From assembly GCF_018403285.1 (NCBI RefSeq), contig NZ_BOSJ01000013.1:1-64000 (forward strand): DNA of 64,000 nucleotides, in the 5' to 3' direction. Source of the DNA: Paenibacillus sp. J45TS6 (GTDB lineage: Bacteria > Bacillota > Bacilli > Paenibacillales > Paenibacillaceae). This document shows, piece after piece, positions 27,583-37,585 of this stretch. The notes beneath the pieces are model-generated. The model worked only from the letters and a program-made list of their open reading frames with translations. It ran no database searches and was not told the origin of the DNA. Numbering within the stretch: position 1 is the stretch's first letter; the number at the start of each line of letters is the position of its first letter. Made by a program: the position numbers and the translations under genes.

Positions 27583-27779
27583 AAAAGGAGAGGAAATTTG
27601 ATGGATATCCGAAACGGTCAGCCGGGTGTAGCAACAGGGAGGAAACCTAAAAGTATATAAGTTCTTGTCGTCCGACATCCGACAGATGATGATATGTAAC
27701 ATGTTATCTTTACTGTTTGCCATGAGGGGAAAATACTAGCTATCCATTAGCTTCTTTATTTTTTTGCCATTATGCTTAG

Positions 27780-27895
27780 ATATGTAGCTCACAGACTGAT
27801 TCTCGTGTGTGAATGTTGATGTGAGGAAACTAATCTATATCATAAGTCTATATAATTTGAACAAAGTTTCGCGCTTCATATTACAATCCGTCAAT
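27780..27895. repeat. Decayed copy of the window's first 150 bp
   Basis: Shares ACTGATTCTC, GTGTGAAT, CGCTTCATATTACAAT and neighbouring blocks with 20-140, including the last codons and the stop of the 82-residue gene. It is a relic of a duplicated unit with an IS256-type end. Confidence 0.5.
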
Positions 27896-27958
27896 TTAAT
27901 TGTTCAACATATATGATTCCATGTTAGCTCCCTTAAATTCACATGATATAGATACCAT
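27896..27958 (-). CDS. Possible 20-residue peptide
   Basis: ATG 27958 sits 6 nt after TTTTGGAGGT, a very good ribosome site, but the frame is only 20 codons (MVSISCEFKGANMESYMLNN). It may be a truncated gene whose 3' part was replaced by the duplicated segment at 27780-27895. Reported because of the ribosome site only. Confidence 0.25.
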   Translation of the reverse strand: MVSISCEFKGANMESYMLNN

Positions 27959-28004
27959 TTTTCTACCTCCAAAAGCAGTAGCGACGGAGAAGCCTACAGT
28001 CATA

Positions 28005-28238
28005 TTATAATTTTTTTCTTGCAACCGATACAGTCACATCTAATATATCATCGAACTCAGCTAGTTCAGGTTCCGTAGCATACGATTTTCCTGCAGCCAC
28101 ACAAATGTTATATGCCGACTGCTTATCGAACTCTTGTTCTCTTAATACAATGCTAGGATCCCTAAGGAGATTTAGTGATTGTACAAGATGTGGCCCTTTA
28201 TAAACTGCGACTACTACAATGATCCCTATAATAAGTGA
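28005..28238 (-). CDS. Small membrane-anchored protein without clear start
   Basis: An open frame of about 75 codons on the minus strand. It begins with a hydrophobic helix (LSLIIGIIVVVAVY) and continues as a soluble acidic tail (SAYNICVAAGKSYATEPEL) to a TAA at 28005-28007. The codon pattern looks coding, but no ATG, GTG or TTG lies at its 5' end, so it is truncated or uses a rare start. Family unknown. Confidence 0.35.
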   Translation of the reverse strand, partial: SLIIGIIVVVAVYKGPHLVQSLNLLRDPSIVLREQEFDKQSAYNICVAAGKSYATEPELAEFDDILDVTVSVARKKL

Positions 28239-28298
28239 TAAATTTATGATTTCTTATGATATAATGCTAGCAATATGAAATAGGAAGGAAAATGGCTA

Positions 28299-28428
28299 AT
28301 GTTTAAGCAAATTGATGCTCTTCGAATAGAGGTCGATAAGAAACGCCCGATTAATCCCATATTACTTATGAACACCATTGCTTAAAAATTCGTGAAGTGT
28401 GGACTTAACATACGAATGCAATTGAAGG
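28299..28428 (+). pseudogene. Fic-family protein, N-terminal fragment
   Basis: ATG 28299 after AGGAAGG begins MFKQIDALRIEVDKKRPINP. After a frame change, KIREVWT.HTNAIEG follows, the N-terminal SxxxE/xxNAIEG pattern of Fic-domain proteins (AMPylation enzymes). The catalytic HPFxxGNGR loop is absent. It is a dead fragment at the edge of the defence island. Confidence 0.55.
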
Positions 28429-28622
28429 CATATATTCACTTCACGTGAAACAGCATTCTTCTTAAGAGAAGGACTGACCCCATTCCGGTGACAAAGAAGG
28501 AGGCTCTAGAGTTCCGTAATTCACCTCCTCTATAAAAAATGATACAGCTACTATTAATAAAATATTCTAGAAAACAATACAAAAGGTGTGAGTTTTCAAA
28601 ATTAGAAGGGTAGAGTGGAGAA

Positions 28623-30029
28623 ATGAGCAGAGACCTTGGAAACTTCGACTTACATAACAACATTAACATTAATGTGCTAGATGAACATGATTACGGGATT
28701 ATGACAACCATTGTTCATGAAATCTTACATGTCGTATTGACAAAGAATACTGACTTCGGCCAGCTATCTAGCTTTTTGTTAAAAGTATCATCTTTTTCGA
28801 AAAGATATAAAAACACCGCATTGTTTCTTGTAGATGAAATGAGATACGTACAAGAGGCAATTGCAGTCTTTTATGAATTTTCTTATTTAAAAGAATCGTT
28901 AGAAAGTTCAGAAGAGTTTAAAAAGGCTTTACGTGACCTAGAACGTGGTAATAAAAAATATTACAACTATATTAAACCGTTGCTTTTTTTGTTCGATATT
29001 AATGAAGATAAAAACGATATATATAAACTGGTTAAACTAATTGGAGTGTGTTCTTTAAATGTTTCTATTCCGCCATTTACTCGCGATCAATTGATCAATA
29101 CAGGGAAGTTAAAAACACTATTTACAAAGCATAATATTTCAACTAAAAATAAATTCCTGGAATATGTAAACGATGTAAAAGAAAAATTGAAGACTGGCGA
29201 ATCGATTGAGGATATTATTAATGGAATAGCATCTAAACAAGAGGAAGATGTAGAAAGAGGTAAGGATCTTCCTAAAATAGATATCATGAAAATAATTGAA
29301 ACTGATTTAACCGATGAGAAAAGAAGACATCTAAGCATGCTTATAAAGGCGGATGAATATCTTGTTGCTCCTGATTCAAGCCTTTTTGATCTAATCTCTG
29401 CATCGTCAATGAATACTTTTAAGTGGACATATACAGATTACGTAACTATGATCAATAAAGTGACAGAGCCAGGTGGGACTCTATATATTAAAGCGATGCT
29501 TTTAAATAATGGAGAGCTCTCATATTCAATTGAGTTCATTGTAATTCAAGAGGAAAAAAGATATTTGCTTGATTTTGTATCGAAGCAACAATTGAATCGT
29601 TTGATTGAAGAGACATATGTGTTGAATGCTATTTGCTGTTCACCATTATTAATCGATCAAGAAACCAAGGAGTTAAAGGGCATAGCTAAAAACTGTACAA
29701 GAAACATATATGTCATGTTCAATAATTCCTTTGCTTTCACCGAGAAGATTTTTGAGCATATTTTAGATGAAAATGTATCATACGAGATAACCTCTCTCAA
29801 CTTTGATAGCTTTGATGTATATCTTTTACCATATAAACCCAAGGTACCTATCTTATTCATTGTATTTCCAGTTGTTAAGTATGCTTTTAAGCGTGAAATG
29901 GAAAGTAAATTTAATCTAAAACATACGGATTTTAGTGTGCTATTGGAGCAAAAGAAGGTGAACGATCACACATTCGATATGATCGAACTTATGGTTAATA
30001 CGGTAATGCAATTTCCAACTCTTAAATGA
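28623..30029 (+). CDS. Hypothetical protein with HExxH motif
   Basis: A 468-residue protein. The N-terminal quarter carries HEILH (32-36) followed by DEMRYVQEAIAVFYE (71-85), in which E72 or E78 could be the third zinc ligand of a gluzincin-type metalloprotease. The middle is helical and charged; residues about 230-468 are a mixed beta-rich domain without known family signature. There is no signal peptide, so it acts in the cytosol. ATG 28623 has GTGGAGA upstream. It stands next to the Thoeris cluster with mobile debris on both sides, which makes a defence or toxin role possible but unproven. Confidence 0.65.
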   Translation: MSRDLGNFDLHNNININVLDEHDYGIMTTIVHEILHVVLTKNTDFGQLSSFLLKVSSFSKRYKNTALFLVDEMRYVQEAIAVFYEFSYLKESLESSEEFKKALRDLERGNKKYYNYIKPLLFLFDINEDKNDIYKLVKLIGVCSLNVSIPPFTRDQLINTGKLKTLFTKHNISTKNKFLEYVNDVKEKLKTGESIEDIINGIASKQEEDVERGKDLPKIDIMKIIETDLTDEKRRHLSMLIKADEYLVAPDSSLFDLISASSMNTFKWTYTDYVTMINKVTEPGGTLYIKAMLLNNGELSYSIEFIVIQEEKRYLLDFVSKQQLNRLIEETYVLNAICCSPLLIDQETKELKGIAKNCTRNIYVMFNNSFAFTEKIFEHILDENVSYEITSLNFDSFDVYLLPYKPKVPILFIVFPVVKYAFKREMESKFNLKHTDFSVLLEQKKVNDHTFDMIELMVNTVMQFPTLK

Positions 30030-30150
30030 GAAGGTTCATGTTAATAAATCATTTTAAGAGTTAGCTGTAGGAGATTTACGGGAATTAATAATCATGACCA
30101 ACTCCAACCTGCCGGTTGTTATTTTGTTTCGCGCGTTTTTTCGTGTCGAG

Positions 30151-30783
30151 GGACAAGAACATGGTCTCATTGAAAGTCGCTAATTTAGCGGCTTTTTTAT
30201 TTTATCGGTACAAGTTCTTGTCCCGAGCCAAGGACAAGAACTTGTACCGATTGCCGGAATGGACAAGAACATAGTCCGATTACCGATTTGATGCATATCT
30301 AAAAATGAACAGATACTCTTTAACCTCATTAAGTACCATAATACAGAAAGTGTTCACATACATTGTTATGAAACAACTGACACATGAGAGGTAAACACGG
30401 GCGGTTAGGTATTTAAAAAGTGAAATATTGGTACTGAAACTAGCTGTTCAGGACAAGAACTTGTACCGATTACCGAAATAGACAAAAACATGGTCCCATT
30501 ACCGGTTAGACGAATATCTAAGTATAAGTGGTGGGATCTTTTGAATGACTGAAATGCTAAAGGCTGTTTTATCGTCAAGAGACCAAATTCAATGCTTGGA
30601 AGTATTTCAACTGAAACTGTAATCTCATTTGAAATGGATAATACAACTCGTCAATAAGCATTTTGGCAAAGAAATAGAGAGGACAGTAAAAACAAGAGTT
30701 GAATCATATAAGTAGATCGTACTTTTTGCTAGTTATGTTCTTGTTGAAGGACAAGAACTTGAACCGATTAGGTATATATCTAA
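30151..30783. repeat. Cluster of GGACAAGAAC repeats
   Basis: At least six copies of a GGACAAGAAC-TTGTACCGATTACCG-like unit: 30151-30171, 30205-30223 inverted against 30232-30250 (19-bp perfect inverted repeat), 30261-30285, 30451-30475, 30480-30505 and 30749-30770. Several units end in ATATCTAA (30295, 30514, 30776). Another copy lies at 41695-41729 beyond the TIR genes. The region contains no gene. Confidence 0.8.
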
Positions 30784-30918
30784 TTAATTGATTCATTAAG
30801 CTATACAAGCTTGTCAAGAATACCAGTAAAACGAAATTAAGTCATGTGGCAGTTTAGCGCAACAAACACCACTCAATAATTGTCTGAAAATGATATAATA
30901 TACAATGTAATTAACAGT

Positions 30919-31130
30919 ATGGAAGGATTAAAGGAAAAAGTGTTATTGTTGCTGTTCTAATGCTAGGTGCTACAGGAAATGTATATAGTGCCTATACCAA
31001 TTTGCCAAAAGATTACCCAGCCTTCGCGAGCTTTTAGTCTTCAAGCAGTGAATTCAATACTCTTCCTGATAAACTGAATTATGACTCTAATCATATATAC
31101 ATAAGTAATGATATATTAAAAAAACACTGA
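30919..31130 (+). pseudogene. Broken secreted-protein gene
   Basis: The frame reads GRIKGKSVIVAVLMLGATGN, a signal-peptide-like start, then YSAYTNLPKDYPAFASF, a TAG stop, and continues SSSEFNTLPDKLNYDSNHIY to a TGA at 31128. The in-frame TAG and lack of an aligned start codon indicate a pseudogene of a small exported protein. Confidence 0.45.
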
Positions 31131-31149
31131 ACGCTTAATCATTGCATGC

Positions 31150-31298
31150 TAAGCCAGCTTAAAAAGGTGGACTCAACTTTCGGGAGAATGTACGGGCCCA
31201 TTAAGGTTAAGAGACTGTTGAAGAAATACGGGTATCCGCCTGATCTTGAAAAAATGGAAATTGATTTTGTGCTTCAACAAGCAGAGTTAATGGTGTAG
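31150..31298 (+). pseudogene. HsdR C-terminal fragment (type I restriction)
   Basis: The only readable part is GPIKVKRLLKKYGYPPDLEK followed by a glutamine-rich helix to a stop at 31296-31298. This KVKRLL-KYxYPPD pattern is the extreme C-terminus of type I restriction HsdR subunits. No hsdM or hsdS is present. Confidence 0.6.
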
Positions 31299-31399
31299 GC
31301 GGAAGATTTTAAATATTAACACACCACTTCAAGGTATAACTAACAGTAACTTTTGGTTTTTGATTATCTATATCTTTTTGTCTGAGAGGAGTTTTTTTG

Positions 31400-31993
31400 T
31401 TGGCTCGCAAAGTTTTCTTTTCCTTTCAATATAAAGATGTTGCTAGCTTTCGAACTAATGCGGTTCGAAACAGTTGGGTTACTAAGAGAAGTGAAGATGA
31501 TTTTATCTTTTATGATTCCTCGTTATGGGAACAGGTCAAAAAAGAAAGTACAATTGCTATTAAACGAATGATCAACTCAGGACTACGAAATACTTCAGTC
31601 ACAGCAATTTTGACTGGGAGTGAAACGTATGCAAGACCATGGGTAAGATATGAAATTCTAGAAAGCTTTAAAAGGAGTAATGGACTTATAAATATTCATA
31701 TCAATAGTATTCCTGACAAAAATAAACTCACATTTGCAAAAGGACCTAATCCACTAGATTTTTTTTATTTTCGTATAGAGAATGCCAAAATACATCTTTG
31801 GGAGTGGGATGTTGTAAGTGGAGATTGGAAGTTTAAAGAGAGCATTAATAAATCCGACGTTAATTATAAATTTAAAAATATCTCTGAAGGAAAATTCTCA
31901 ATGGTTTTTGATTCATACGATTGGGTGGTAGACGGCGGATACAACAATTTTTCTACATGGACAGAGAGAGCAGCTGTTCTTGGAGGTAAATAA
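31400..31993 (+). CDS. thsB: ThsB-type TIR-like protein (Thoeris sensor)
   Basis: A 197-residue MTH538/DUF1863-type TIR-like protein. The TTG at 31400 lies 9 nt after GAGAGGA and gives MARKVFFSFQYKD, the family's usual beginning. Hallmarks are FFSFQYKDV (strand A), SLWEQVKKES, the IKRMINSGLRNTSVTAILTG block, WVRYEI (putative catalytic region) and KGPNPLDFF. In Thoeris, ThsB detects phage infection and converts NAD+ into a cyclic ADP-ribose isomer that activates ThsA. It is 8 kb upstream of thsA, separated by other TIR genes and debris, and appears intact. Confidence 0.85.
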   Translation: MARKVFFSFQYKDVASFRTNAVRNSWVTKRSEDDFIFYDSSLWEQVKKESTIAIKRMINSGLRNTSVTAILTGSETYARPWVRYEILESFKRSNGLINIHINSIPDKNKLTFAKGPNPLDFFYFRIENAKIHLWEWDVVSGDWKFKESINKSDVNYKFKNISEGKFSMVFDSYDWVVDGGYNNFSTWTERAAVLGGK

Positions 31994-32015
31994 TTTAACG
32001 GAGGTGAGTGGTAAT

Positions 32016-32573
32016 ATGGCATTATTTAATAAACAAGACTTGATAGCAAAAGCAGATCGAAAGCTGATTAAAAGGGATTTCATAGAAGTGTAGGCACGAT
32101 ACTAGAAACCGCGGCTAATCAATTTAATGAATCAAAAACCAACCATATCTTTCTGTCACACAGTTATTCTGTCGATAAATTATTGCTCGGAATAAAAAGT
32201 GCTATGGAAGAGTTAGGATATTCAATTTACATTGATTGGATTAATGATCGACAAATGAGCCGTAATCAGGTCTCAAAAGAAACAGCTAATACGCTTCGTA
32301 AAAGAATGAGACAGTGCGGCTCTTTGTTGTATGCTGTGTCTGCTAGTTCGATAAATTCAAAATGGATGCCTTGGGAATTGGGTTATTTTGATGAAATTAA
32401 GAATAAGGTAGAGATCTTGCCGATTACCGATACCGCTCAAGCAACTGATACGTATCAGGGCCAAGATAAATAGCTACATCACTAGGAGAACTGTTCAAGG
32501 AAGTAATGAGATGGCACTTTGGGTCCATGATTCGCAAAATGTTTATTCAATGGCTACAAGGCTCTATGCCTAG
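32016..32573 (+). pseudogene. TIR-domain gene broken by frameshifts
   Basis: ATG 32016 after GGAGGTGAG starts MALFNKQDLIAKADRKLIKR. Loss of one T near 32083 shifts the frame to HRSVGTILETAANQF, then the TIR core follows: HIFLSHSYSVDKLLLGIKSA, SIYIDWINDRQMS and WMPWELGYFDEI with the expected catalytic Glu. A second shift near 32470 precedes the tail ALWVHDSQNVYSMATRLYA. It is a paralogue of the gene at 39174 with the same domain plan. Only two single-base lesions separate it from an intact sensor. Confidence 0.75.
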
Positions 32574-32596
32574 AGCTCAATAAAGGAGACGAAATT

Positions 32597-33403
32597 ATGG
32601 GCGGGGTAACAATTCATTCTAAATTTATCATCAATGATAATACGAAAAATTTATATTAAAGTGAAGCTGTAATCTTCGTCGATACACCACTCTCAAGAGA
32701 ATCGATCTGGGTTGAGAAGGGACTTAGGATTGCGTTAGGATTGAATTTACCAATTGAATGGGTAAAGTTCGGGCCCGACACTGACAGAGCATTATTGAAT
32801 GACAAGCCGGGGGATAGCCCGCATTTTTCATTTGAAAATTTAGAAGAACATCTTCTTACTCAACCTTCAATAATTGACAACATTATTCACAAGGCGTTTC
32901 AAATTAGCCGAAGTAATGCGATGTCCGTTATGGATCATTTTAACCGACTGCAAAAGCTTTCAAACTCTAAAAGTACCGAACTTATACCAATTCATAGAAA
33001 AACCATGCTGTATCAAGTGAGTATCCCACGGAAATATAAAGAGCTCCATTATCATCAGCGGCCTTTGATTCACTCCTTACAGCTATTTGGAAGAAAACCT
33101 AAAGTTACGGATAAAAGCGGATTTTGACCCATTACTTTCCGAGCTTGCCTTACAGGCTCACCCGCAGCTTGGATATAACTTTGATACAGGTTTATTTCCT
33201 GGGGCCTCAAGTTCCCCTGAAGTCTGGAGACGTTTACGAACCAACTTAGTGTTGATTCTATTGATGGATATGTGACCTCTTTACAAAAGTACCTGACACT
33301 AGAATACAAACCACCTCCAAGGAAAGGCATCATAATTTCAGGGGCCTTTCCGGATGTAGGCCCGGAACTTCAGCATAATATCGCCAATTTATATCGATTG
33401 TAG
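32597..33403 (+). pseudogene. Decayed defence-island gene, TIR-like start possible
   Basis: ATG 32597 follows AAAGGAGAC. A stop at 32658 and shifts near 33105 and 33250 break it. Readable parts are EAVIFVDTPLSRESIWVEKG and ALGLNLPIEWVKFG, then FENLEEHLLTQPSIIDNII, and a C-terminal [16 protein letters not shown]. The VFVDTPLSRES-W-KGL stretch resembles the later part of TIR-type folds. It is too broken for a firm call. Confidence 0.45.
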
Positions 33404-33619
33404 TAATAATAGCAAATCTAATATGATATATACGGGCAAATCATCTCACATTCTAGCTGTTAAGTGGACTGATTTTAAGATGATATCGATACTTATATGC
33501 AAATAGCATATGATATTAATGAGAATATTGAATATTCAAAAAAGTGTTTATAATATGCTCGTAATTAGCTGAGTTGTAAGTATGCCTAATATAGCCCATT
33601 GAATTGGAGGGGAAATATA

Positions 33620-34837
33620 ATGTCGGGATTTACTAAACATATGTACACAAAAGAGCTTGAGAGTTTCAAAATAAATTTCAGTAATTATGTTAAAAAAATC
33701 AGTTTAGTACTGCCTAAAGAATATGACTTAGAAACTATAGTATCATTAATAAAAAGGTATTATCCGTTTGAGTGGCAGATATTGAACGAAAAATATAAAT
33801 ATTATTGTGCTAAGGATAAAAAATTAAAAGTATTAGGAAAAAAAGTTAGATTTGCTATGATGGAACCGATCCTATTAGTTGAAAGTTTGGATATTACGAA
33901 GAAGTTGTTGTCAAAGGAGTATATTGATTCGTATAGGAATAGCTTTATTATTGAAGTGAAAATATTGGCTGAAGACGATTTTAAGAAAGAAAGAGATCCC
34001 AAAATAAGAAAGAGACAAGAAAAAATCACGAAAGCAAAAATAAAAGCTCAAGAAGTTGAACCACTGTTTCTTGATGAATTGATGGGATTATATGATAGAA
34101 AATCAACATCACAAAAAGATAGGATATACATCTTAAAAGAACTTCAAAAATACTACTGCACTAAAGTAATTGACTTTTTTAAAAGGAAAGTAGAATCAGA
34201 ATACAATAGACAATTGCGAGAAATGGCCTTTTATCATTTGCAGGAGCTTGGACATCTTGCTGTATTAAGAAAACAGAAGTATATGCGTATTCCAAGTAAG
34301 AACAAGAAACGACGAGAAATCTTAAGAAATGTGTATGCTAACGAAAGATTTAATATTAAAGAAATACCTGAAGAACTTGAGTATAGAATTCAAAACTCAA
34401 AAGAGCAAAAAATCAAGACTTACGATTATTTCATTTCGCACAGTAGTGCTGATTTTAAAGAAATTCAACATTTAATTGTAGAATTAAATAAAAGCAAGAG
34501 AAATGTCTATTGTGATTGGGTAAATGATAATGACTACTTAAAACGAAATTTAGTTGGACTAGCCACTAGAACAGTAATAGAAAAACGAATAGAACAATCG
34601 AAAGCAATCATTTTTGTTAAATCGGAACATTCTATGCAATCCTTGTGGGTGAAATATGAATTAAATTACGCGCTAGAACTAAATAAACCTATATATGAAA
34701 TTAAGAAGAAAGACATTTTAAATGGTAGTTACTCCACTGAAAAAATAATTGATCTATGGTTTCTTGAAAAGGAATATAAAAACATCATACTGTTCGAAAA
34801 TCAACTCAAGAATGAGAACAGAAACGTAGCCAACTGA
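33620..34837 (+). CDS. TIR protein with novel N-terminal helical domain
   Basis: A 405-residue protein from ATG 33620 after GGAGGGG. Residues about 1-260 are lysine-rich and helical with no family I recognise. Residues about 266-365 are a TIR domain: TYDYFISHSSADFKEIQHLI, VYCDWVNDND, EQSKAIIFVKSEHS and WVKYELNYAL with putative catalytic Glu347. Lacking signal peptide or membrane span, it is cytosolic. In a Thoeris locus it could be an alternative sensor that makes the same or another NAD-derived signal, with the N-terminal domain recognising the trigger; this is inference. Confidence 0.75.
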   Translation: MSGFTKHMYTKELESFKINFSNYVKKISLVLPKEYDLETIVSLIKRYYPFEWQILNEKYKYYCAKDKKLKVLGKKVRFAMMEPILLVESLDITKKLLSKEYIDSYRNSFIIEVKILAEDDFKKERDPKIRKRQEKITKAKIKAQEVEPLFLDELMGLYDRKSTSQKDRIYILKELQKYYCTKVIDFFKRKVESEYNRQLREMAFYHLQELGHLAVLRKQKYMRIPSKNKKRREILRNVYANERFNIKEIPEELEYRIQNSKEQKIKTYDYFISHSSADFKEIQHLIVELNKSKRNVYCDWVNDNDYLKRNLVGLATRTVIEKRIEQSKAIIFVKSEHSMQSLWVKYELNYALELNKPIYEIKKKDILNGSYSTEKIIDLWFLEKEYKNIILFENQLKNENRNVAN

Positions 34838-34989
34838 AGGGTGAGCCAATAGCGGATTACGCGTGCGGTCCAGTTCGGAGGCGGAAATAAAAGACTATCC
34901 AAACGTAGCGGTGAATTCTACGAGGAAATTTAAATGAAGCGCGAAATGGACCAAGGCGGTTCTTAGGCTAACAACACGGGAGATAAATG

Positions 34990-35912
34990 ATTTGGCGATC
35001 GTTAAAGGGCGTGAGCTCGAATACCTCATTAATTTGCTTCATGCGGGAAGAGAGAGCTCCATTGTCGATATTAAGAGCGAATGGTATCGATTCGAATATG
35101 AGAACTATAAATTTGAGTTTATCAAGGACTGCATTTCCTTTCTCAGGAGAAGGTGGGGTTGATATTATTGCATACTCAAATGCAGCTATGTTTAAAGGGA
35201 AGTATCTTGTTCAGTGCAAGCGTTGGAACAGTTCAGTAGGCGAACCTGCAGTTCGAGATCTGTATGGTGTTGTATTAAGTGAAAATGCAAATAAAGGTAT
35301 TATAATTACAAATTCCTCATTTCAAAGCAAGCTATTGAATTCGCTGATGGTAAGAACATTGAATTGATTGACGGTACTACGTTAGCAAAATTACTGAAAA
35401 AATATAACCTGGATGCAACAAATGAAACTGCAAGAGACTACAGAAAGTCATTCTACGAGATGGATAACTTTGAGTGTGATAAATATCTCTATCTAAAATC
35501 AAGGATAGAGGGCAATAGAAATGAAAAGCAAAACTATGATTCACTTCGAAAGTTTTTGCATTCTTATATCGCGAGAAATGAGATAGAAATCAATAAAAAT
35601 GGTTTGATCGACGAGTATATTCAACTGAATAATGAGTACATCAAACGATTTTGTAAGAAGTCTAAAATTAATTTAACGGAAAAAGATATCGTTACTTATA
35701 TAAACGGCATATTGTACATGTTAAAAGGTGAGGTTTTTAAAGCAATCGAAATATTCAAAGAAGATTTGAAGTTGTTTAACACTAAAAGAATGAATATTTT
35801 GTTGTTTGATTACTCGTTGAATTCATACCTCTACGGTGAAGAGAATGGAAACACAGTAGGGGAGTTTGTAGAAAGAATACGGGATGGCCTTAGCACATAT
35901 AACATAAGATAG
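34990..35912 (+). pseudogene. Mrr-like restriction endonuclease, frameshifted
   Basis: Three frames together give one protein. RELEYLINLLHAGRESSIVD comes first (34990-35150). After a shift at the GGAGAAGG run comes GEGGVDIIAYSNAAMFKGKY with LVQCKRW, the D...QxK active-site pattern of Mrr-family nucleases. After a further shift near 35325 comes ELIDGTTLAKLLKKYNLD and a helical C-terminal domain to 35912. The C-terminal 182 codons are open and could still be expressed. It is a dead or partial nuclease within the defence island. Confidence 0.7.
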
Positions 35913-35987
35913 AATTTTAACAAATCGTCTGAGTTAATGATAATTAATATCTATCTTATATTTTTTAAATTAAATTATAGGGAATGA

Positions 35988-36308
35988 ATGAACTCAATCG
36001 TTTCTCATGTAAATAGTCTCAATGAAATAGCTCAAAATGGAAACCACTTTACTGCTGCAGGTAAATATCGACTGTATCTCTTATTTCAAGATATAAGAGT
36101 AACTTTGAAAGAAATCAGTCAAGGTACGTACAACAAGCTCTATATTCCAATCGATCTTGACTATAAAATAGAGAAGGATTGTAACAAACAATATTACTAC
36201 GAGTTTACATTTGATGAGAGAGCCTATGTAAATGTAGATGAGCTTATTCATCAATATTGGGAAAATAGATCATTAGAACAAGAAATAAAGCACCTTGAAA
36301 CTCTATAG
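35988..36308 (+). CDS. Hypothetical protein (106 aa)
   Basis: An open frame of 106 codons with a poor ribosome site (AGGGAATG overlaps a second ATG in another frame). The sequence is soluble and acidic, with IPIDLDYKIEKDCNKQYYYE. It may be a real small gene or the C-terminal part of a decayed one. No family recognised. Confidence 0.4.
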   Translation: MNSIVSHVNSLNEIAQNGNHFTAAGKYRLYLLFQDIRVTLKEISQGTYNKLYIPIDLDYKIEKDCNKQYYYEFTFDERAYVNVDELIHQYWENRSLEQEIKHLETL

Positions 36309-36379
36309 ATGAAATACATACTTATCTTCGGCTTTACGGGTAGAATCTTAAAAGATCGAGTAAGTGAAGCTGGTTGCAT

Positions 36380-36560
36380 TTACACCTGCGATTTCAAGCA
36401 ACTTGCTGCATAAAGAACACGCCCCAGTATCATGTGGATTTCTTTCTCGATCTGTTCAAGTTGTTGCTGAGCTAGATCATACTCTTCTAAGAGTTGCTCT
36501 AGATGGAGTTTGTAGGCGTGAAGTGCGTGCGTGGCATCCTCACTGCATTTTGCAAGTGCA
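36380..36560 (-). pseudogene. IS110-family transposase fragment
   Basis: The minus-strand frame reads HALHAYKLHLEQLLEEYDLA and QQQLEQIEKEIHMIL, the coiled linker between the DEDD and C-terminal domains of IS110 transposases. Both catalytic domains are missing. Confidence 0.55.
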
Positions 36561-36688
36561 AAGGAGTTGGGCCAGTTGTTTATCTTTGTCCTGACAAGCA
36601 ACTTGTGGAACAAGCCATTGAACAGGCTGCCATACACAATATACCTGTAGTGACAATCAATCAGGAACCAAGTCAAGCAGCAGAGTGA
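36560..36688 (+). pseudogene. Helicase-like fragment
   Basis: The plus strand reads VVYLCPDKQLVEQAIEQAAI to a stop at 36688. The pattern resembles motif Ia of DEAD/DEAH helicases (VYLCPNKQLVEQ). Nothing else of the helicase remains. Confidence 0.4.
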
Positions 36689-37585
36689 ATGCTCAATAGT
36701 TCATTAGAGGATCATAAACATTGTACTTCTTTTCTAATGGAACCCAAAAAAGCAGATAAATTTGCTGAATTCCCAGTAATATGTCCATACGCGTATGCTT
36801 ATGATTTTTGGAAAACGTCCCTGCTAAAAGAAGAAAAGTTTTACTGTGATAACTTGTGCAGATCGAACAATACTTCCTATAGACCACCATTAATCATATA
36901 AGATCATTTAGAATTTTTTTGCAGACCTAATTGTCAATCATCAAATGAGAAAAACAGGGGAGAGATTAATCCAAACGTTATTTTCTGGGTACTAGAAAAA
37001 TAGTGACTCAATTTTGTATTAATTTCTTTAAAGCGTGGTTAAGGATAGCGGGTAGTAGAAGTCAAGAAACTAGTGTTCCTAGCTGGACAGAAATCGAAAA
37101 AATGCGAGACCTTTGTTTCCCGAAAAAAGCTTAATTCATCATGATTATCATGCACATAATCTGTTGATTCAAAACAATGTATTATGCCAATTGATTGGCC
37201 CTTAGCATATTTGAGTCCTCATCTCGGTGACTTATGTTGCTTAGTCAACGAGGCTCTCTCTTTGGGAGTCGTACAAGATAGGAAACAGTTGTGTTAGAGA
37301 TGGGTATTTTCCATTTTCGATATGTAGATGACATCCTTGAACCCTATCGTCAGAAAGAAATTTAAGAATTGTCGTAGCAATAGCGGAGTTTAGTCCTACG
37401 ATGGTGTGTGTGGAGGAAGTTCTAGAGTGAAATGATGAGCTTAATAAAGAATACCAGAAATTTCTTTCAGGGGATTCAGAACTATTGGCAGACGAGATTC
37501 AGCAATTAGGATATCGCACTCAACACATGTGGAATGCCTAATATTGATGGTACGGAATGAGATGTGACAGTACTTTTCAAGTCTA
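36689..37585. pseudogene. Gene debris including a phosphotransferase piece
   Basis: No intact gene lies here. Around 37131-37255 the plus strand reads LIHHDYHAHNLLIQNNVLCQ and, after a one-base shift, IDWPLAYLSPHLGDLCCL. These are the HxDxxxxN catalytic loop and IDW metal-binding motif of aminoglycoside/choline phosphotransferase-like kinases. The ends are lost. Elsewhere only short open pieces occur. Confidence 0.5.
37523..37571. repeat. Left 49-bp direct repeat flanking the GC-rich TIR gene
   Basis: Begins ACACATGTGGAATGCC and ends GATGTGACAGT. It matches 38694-38742 at 47 of 49 positions in the same orientation. No transposase lies between the copies. Confidence 0.85.

Noticed and set aside
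30151-30783. Interpretation of the GGACAAGAAC cluster as a CRISPR array or replication iterons
   Set aside because: Spacing is irregular, units occur in both orientations, no spacer regularity or cas gene exists, and the Rep gene is 6 kb away.
36364-36594. 76-codon plus-strand frame
   Set aside because: It is antisense to the IS110 transposase fragment and shows no protein-like pattern.
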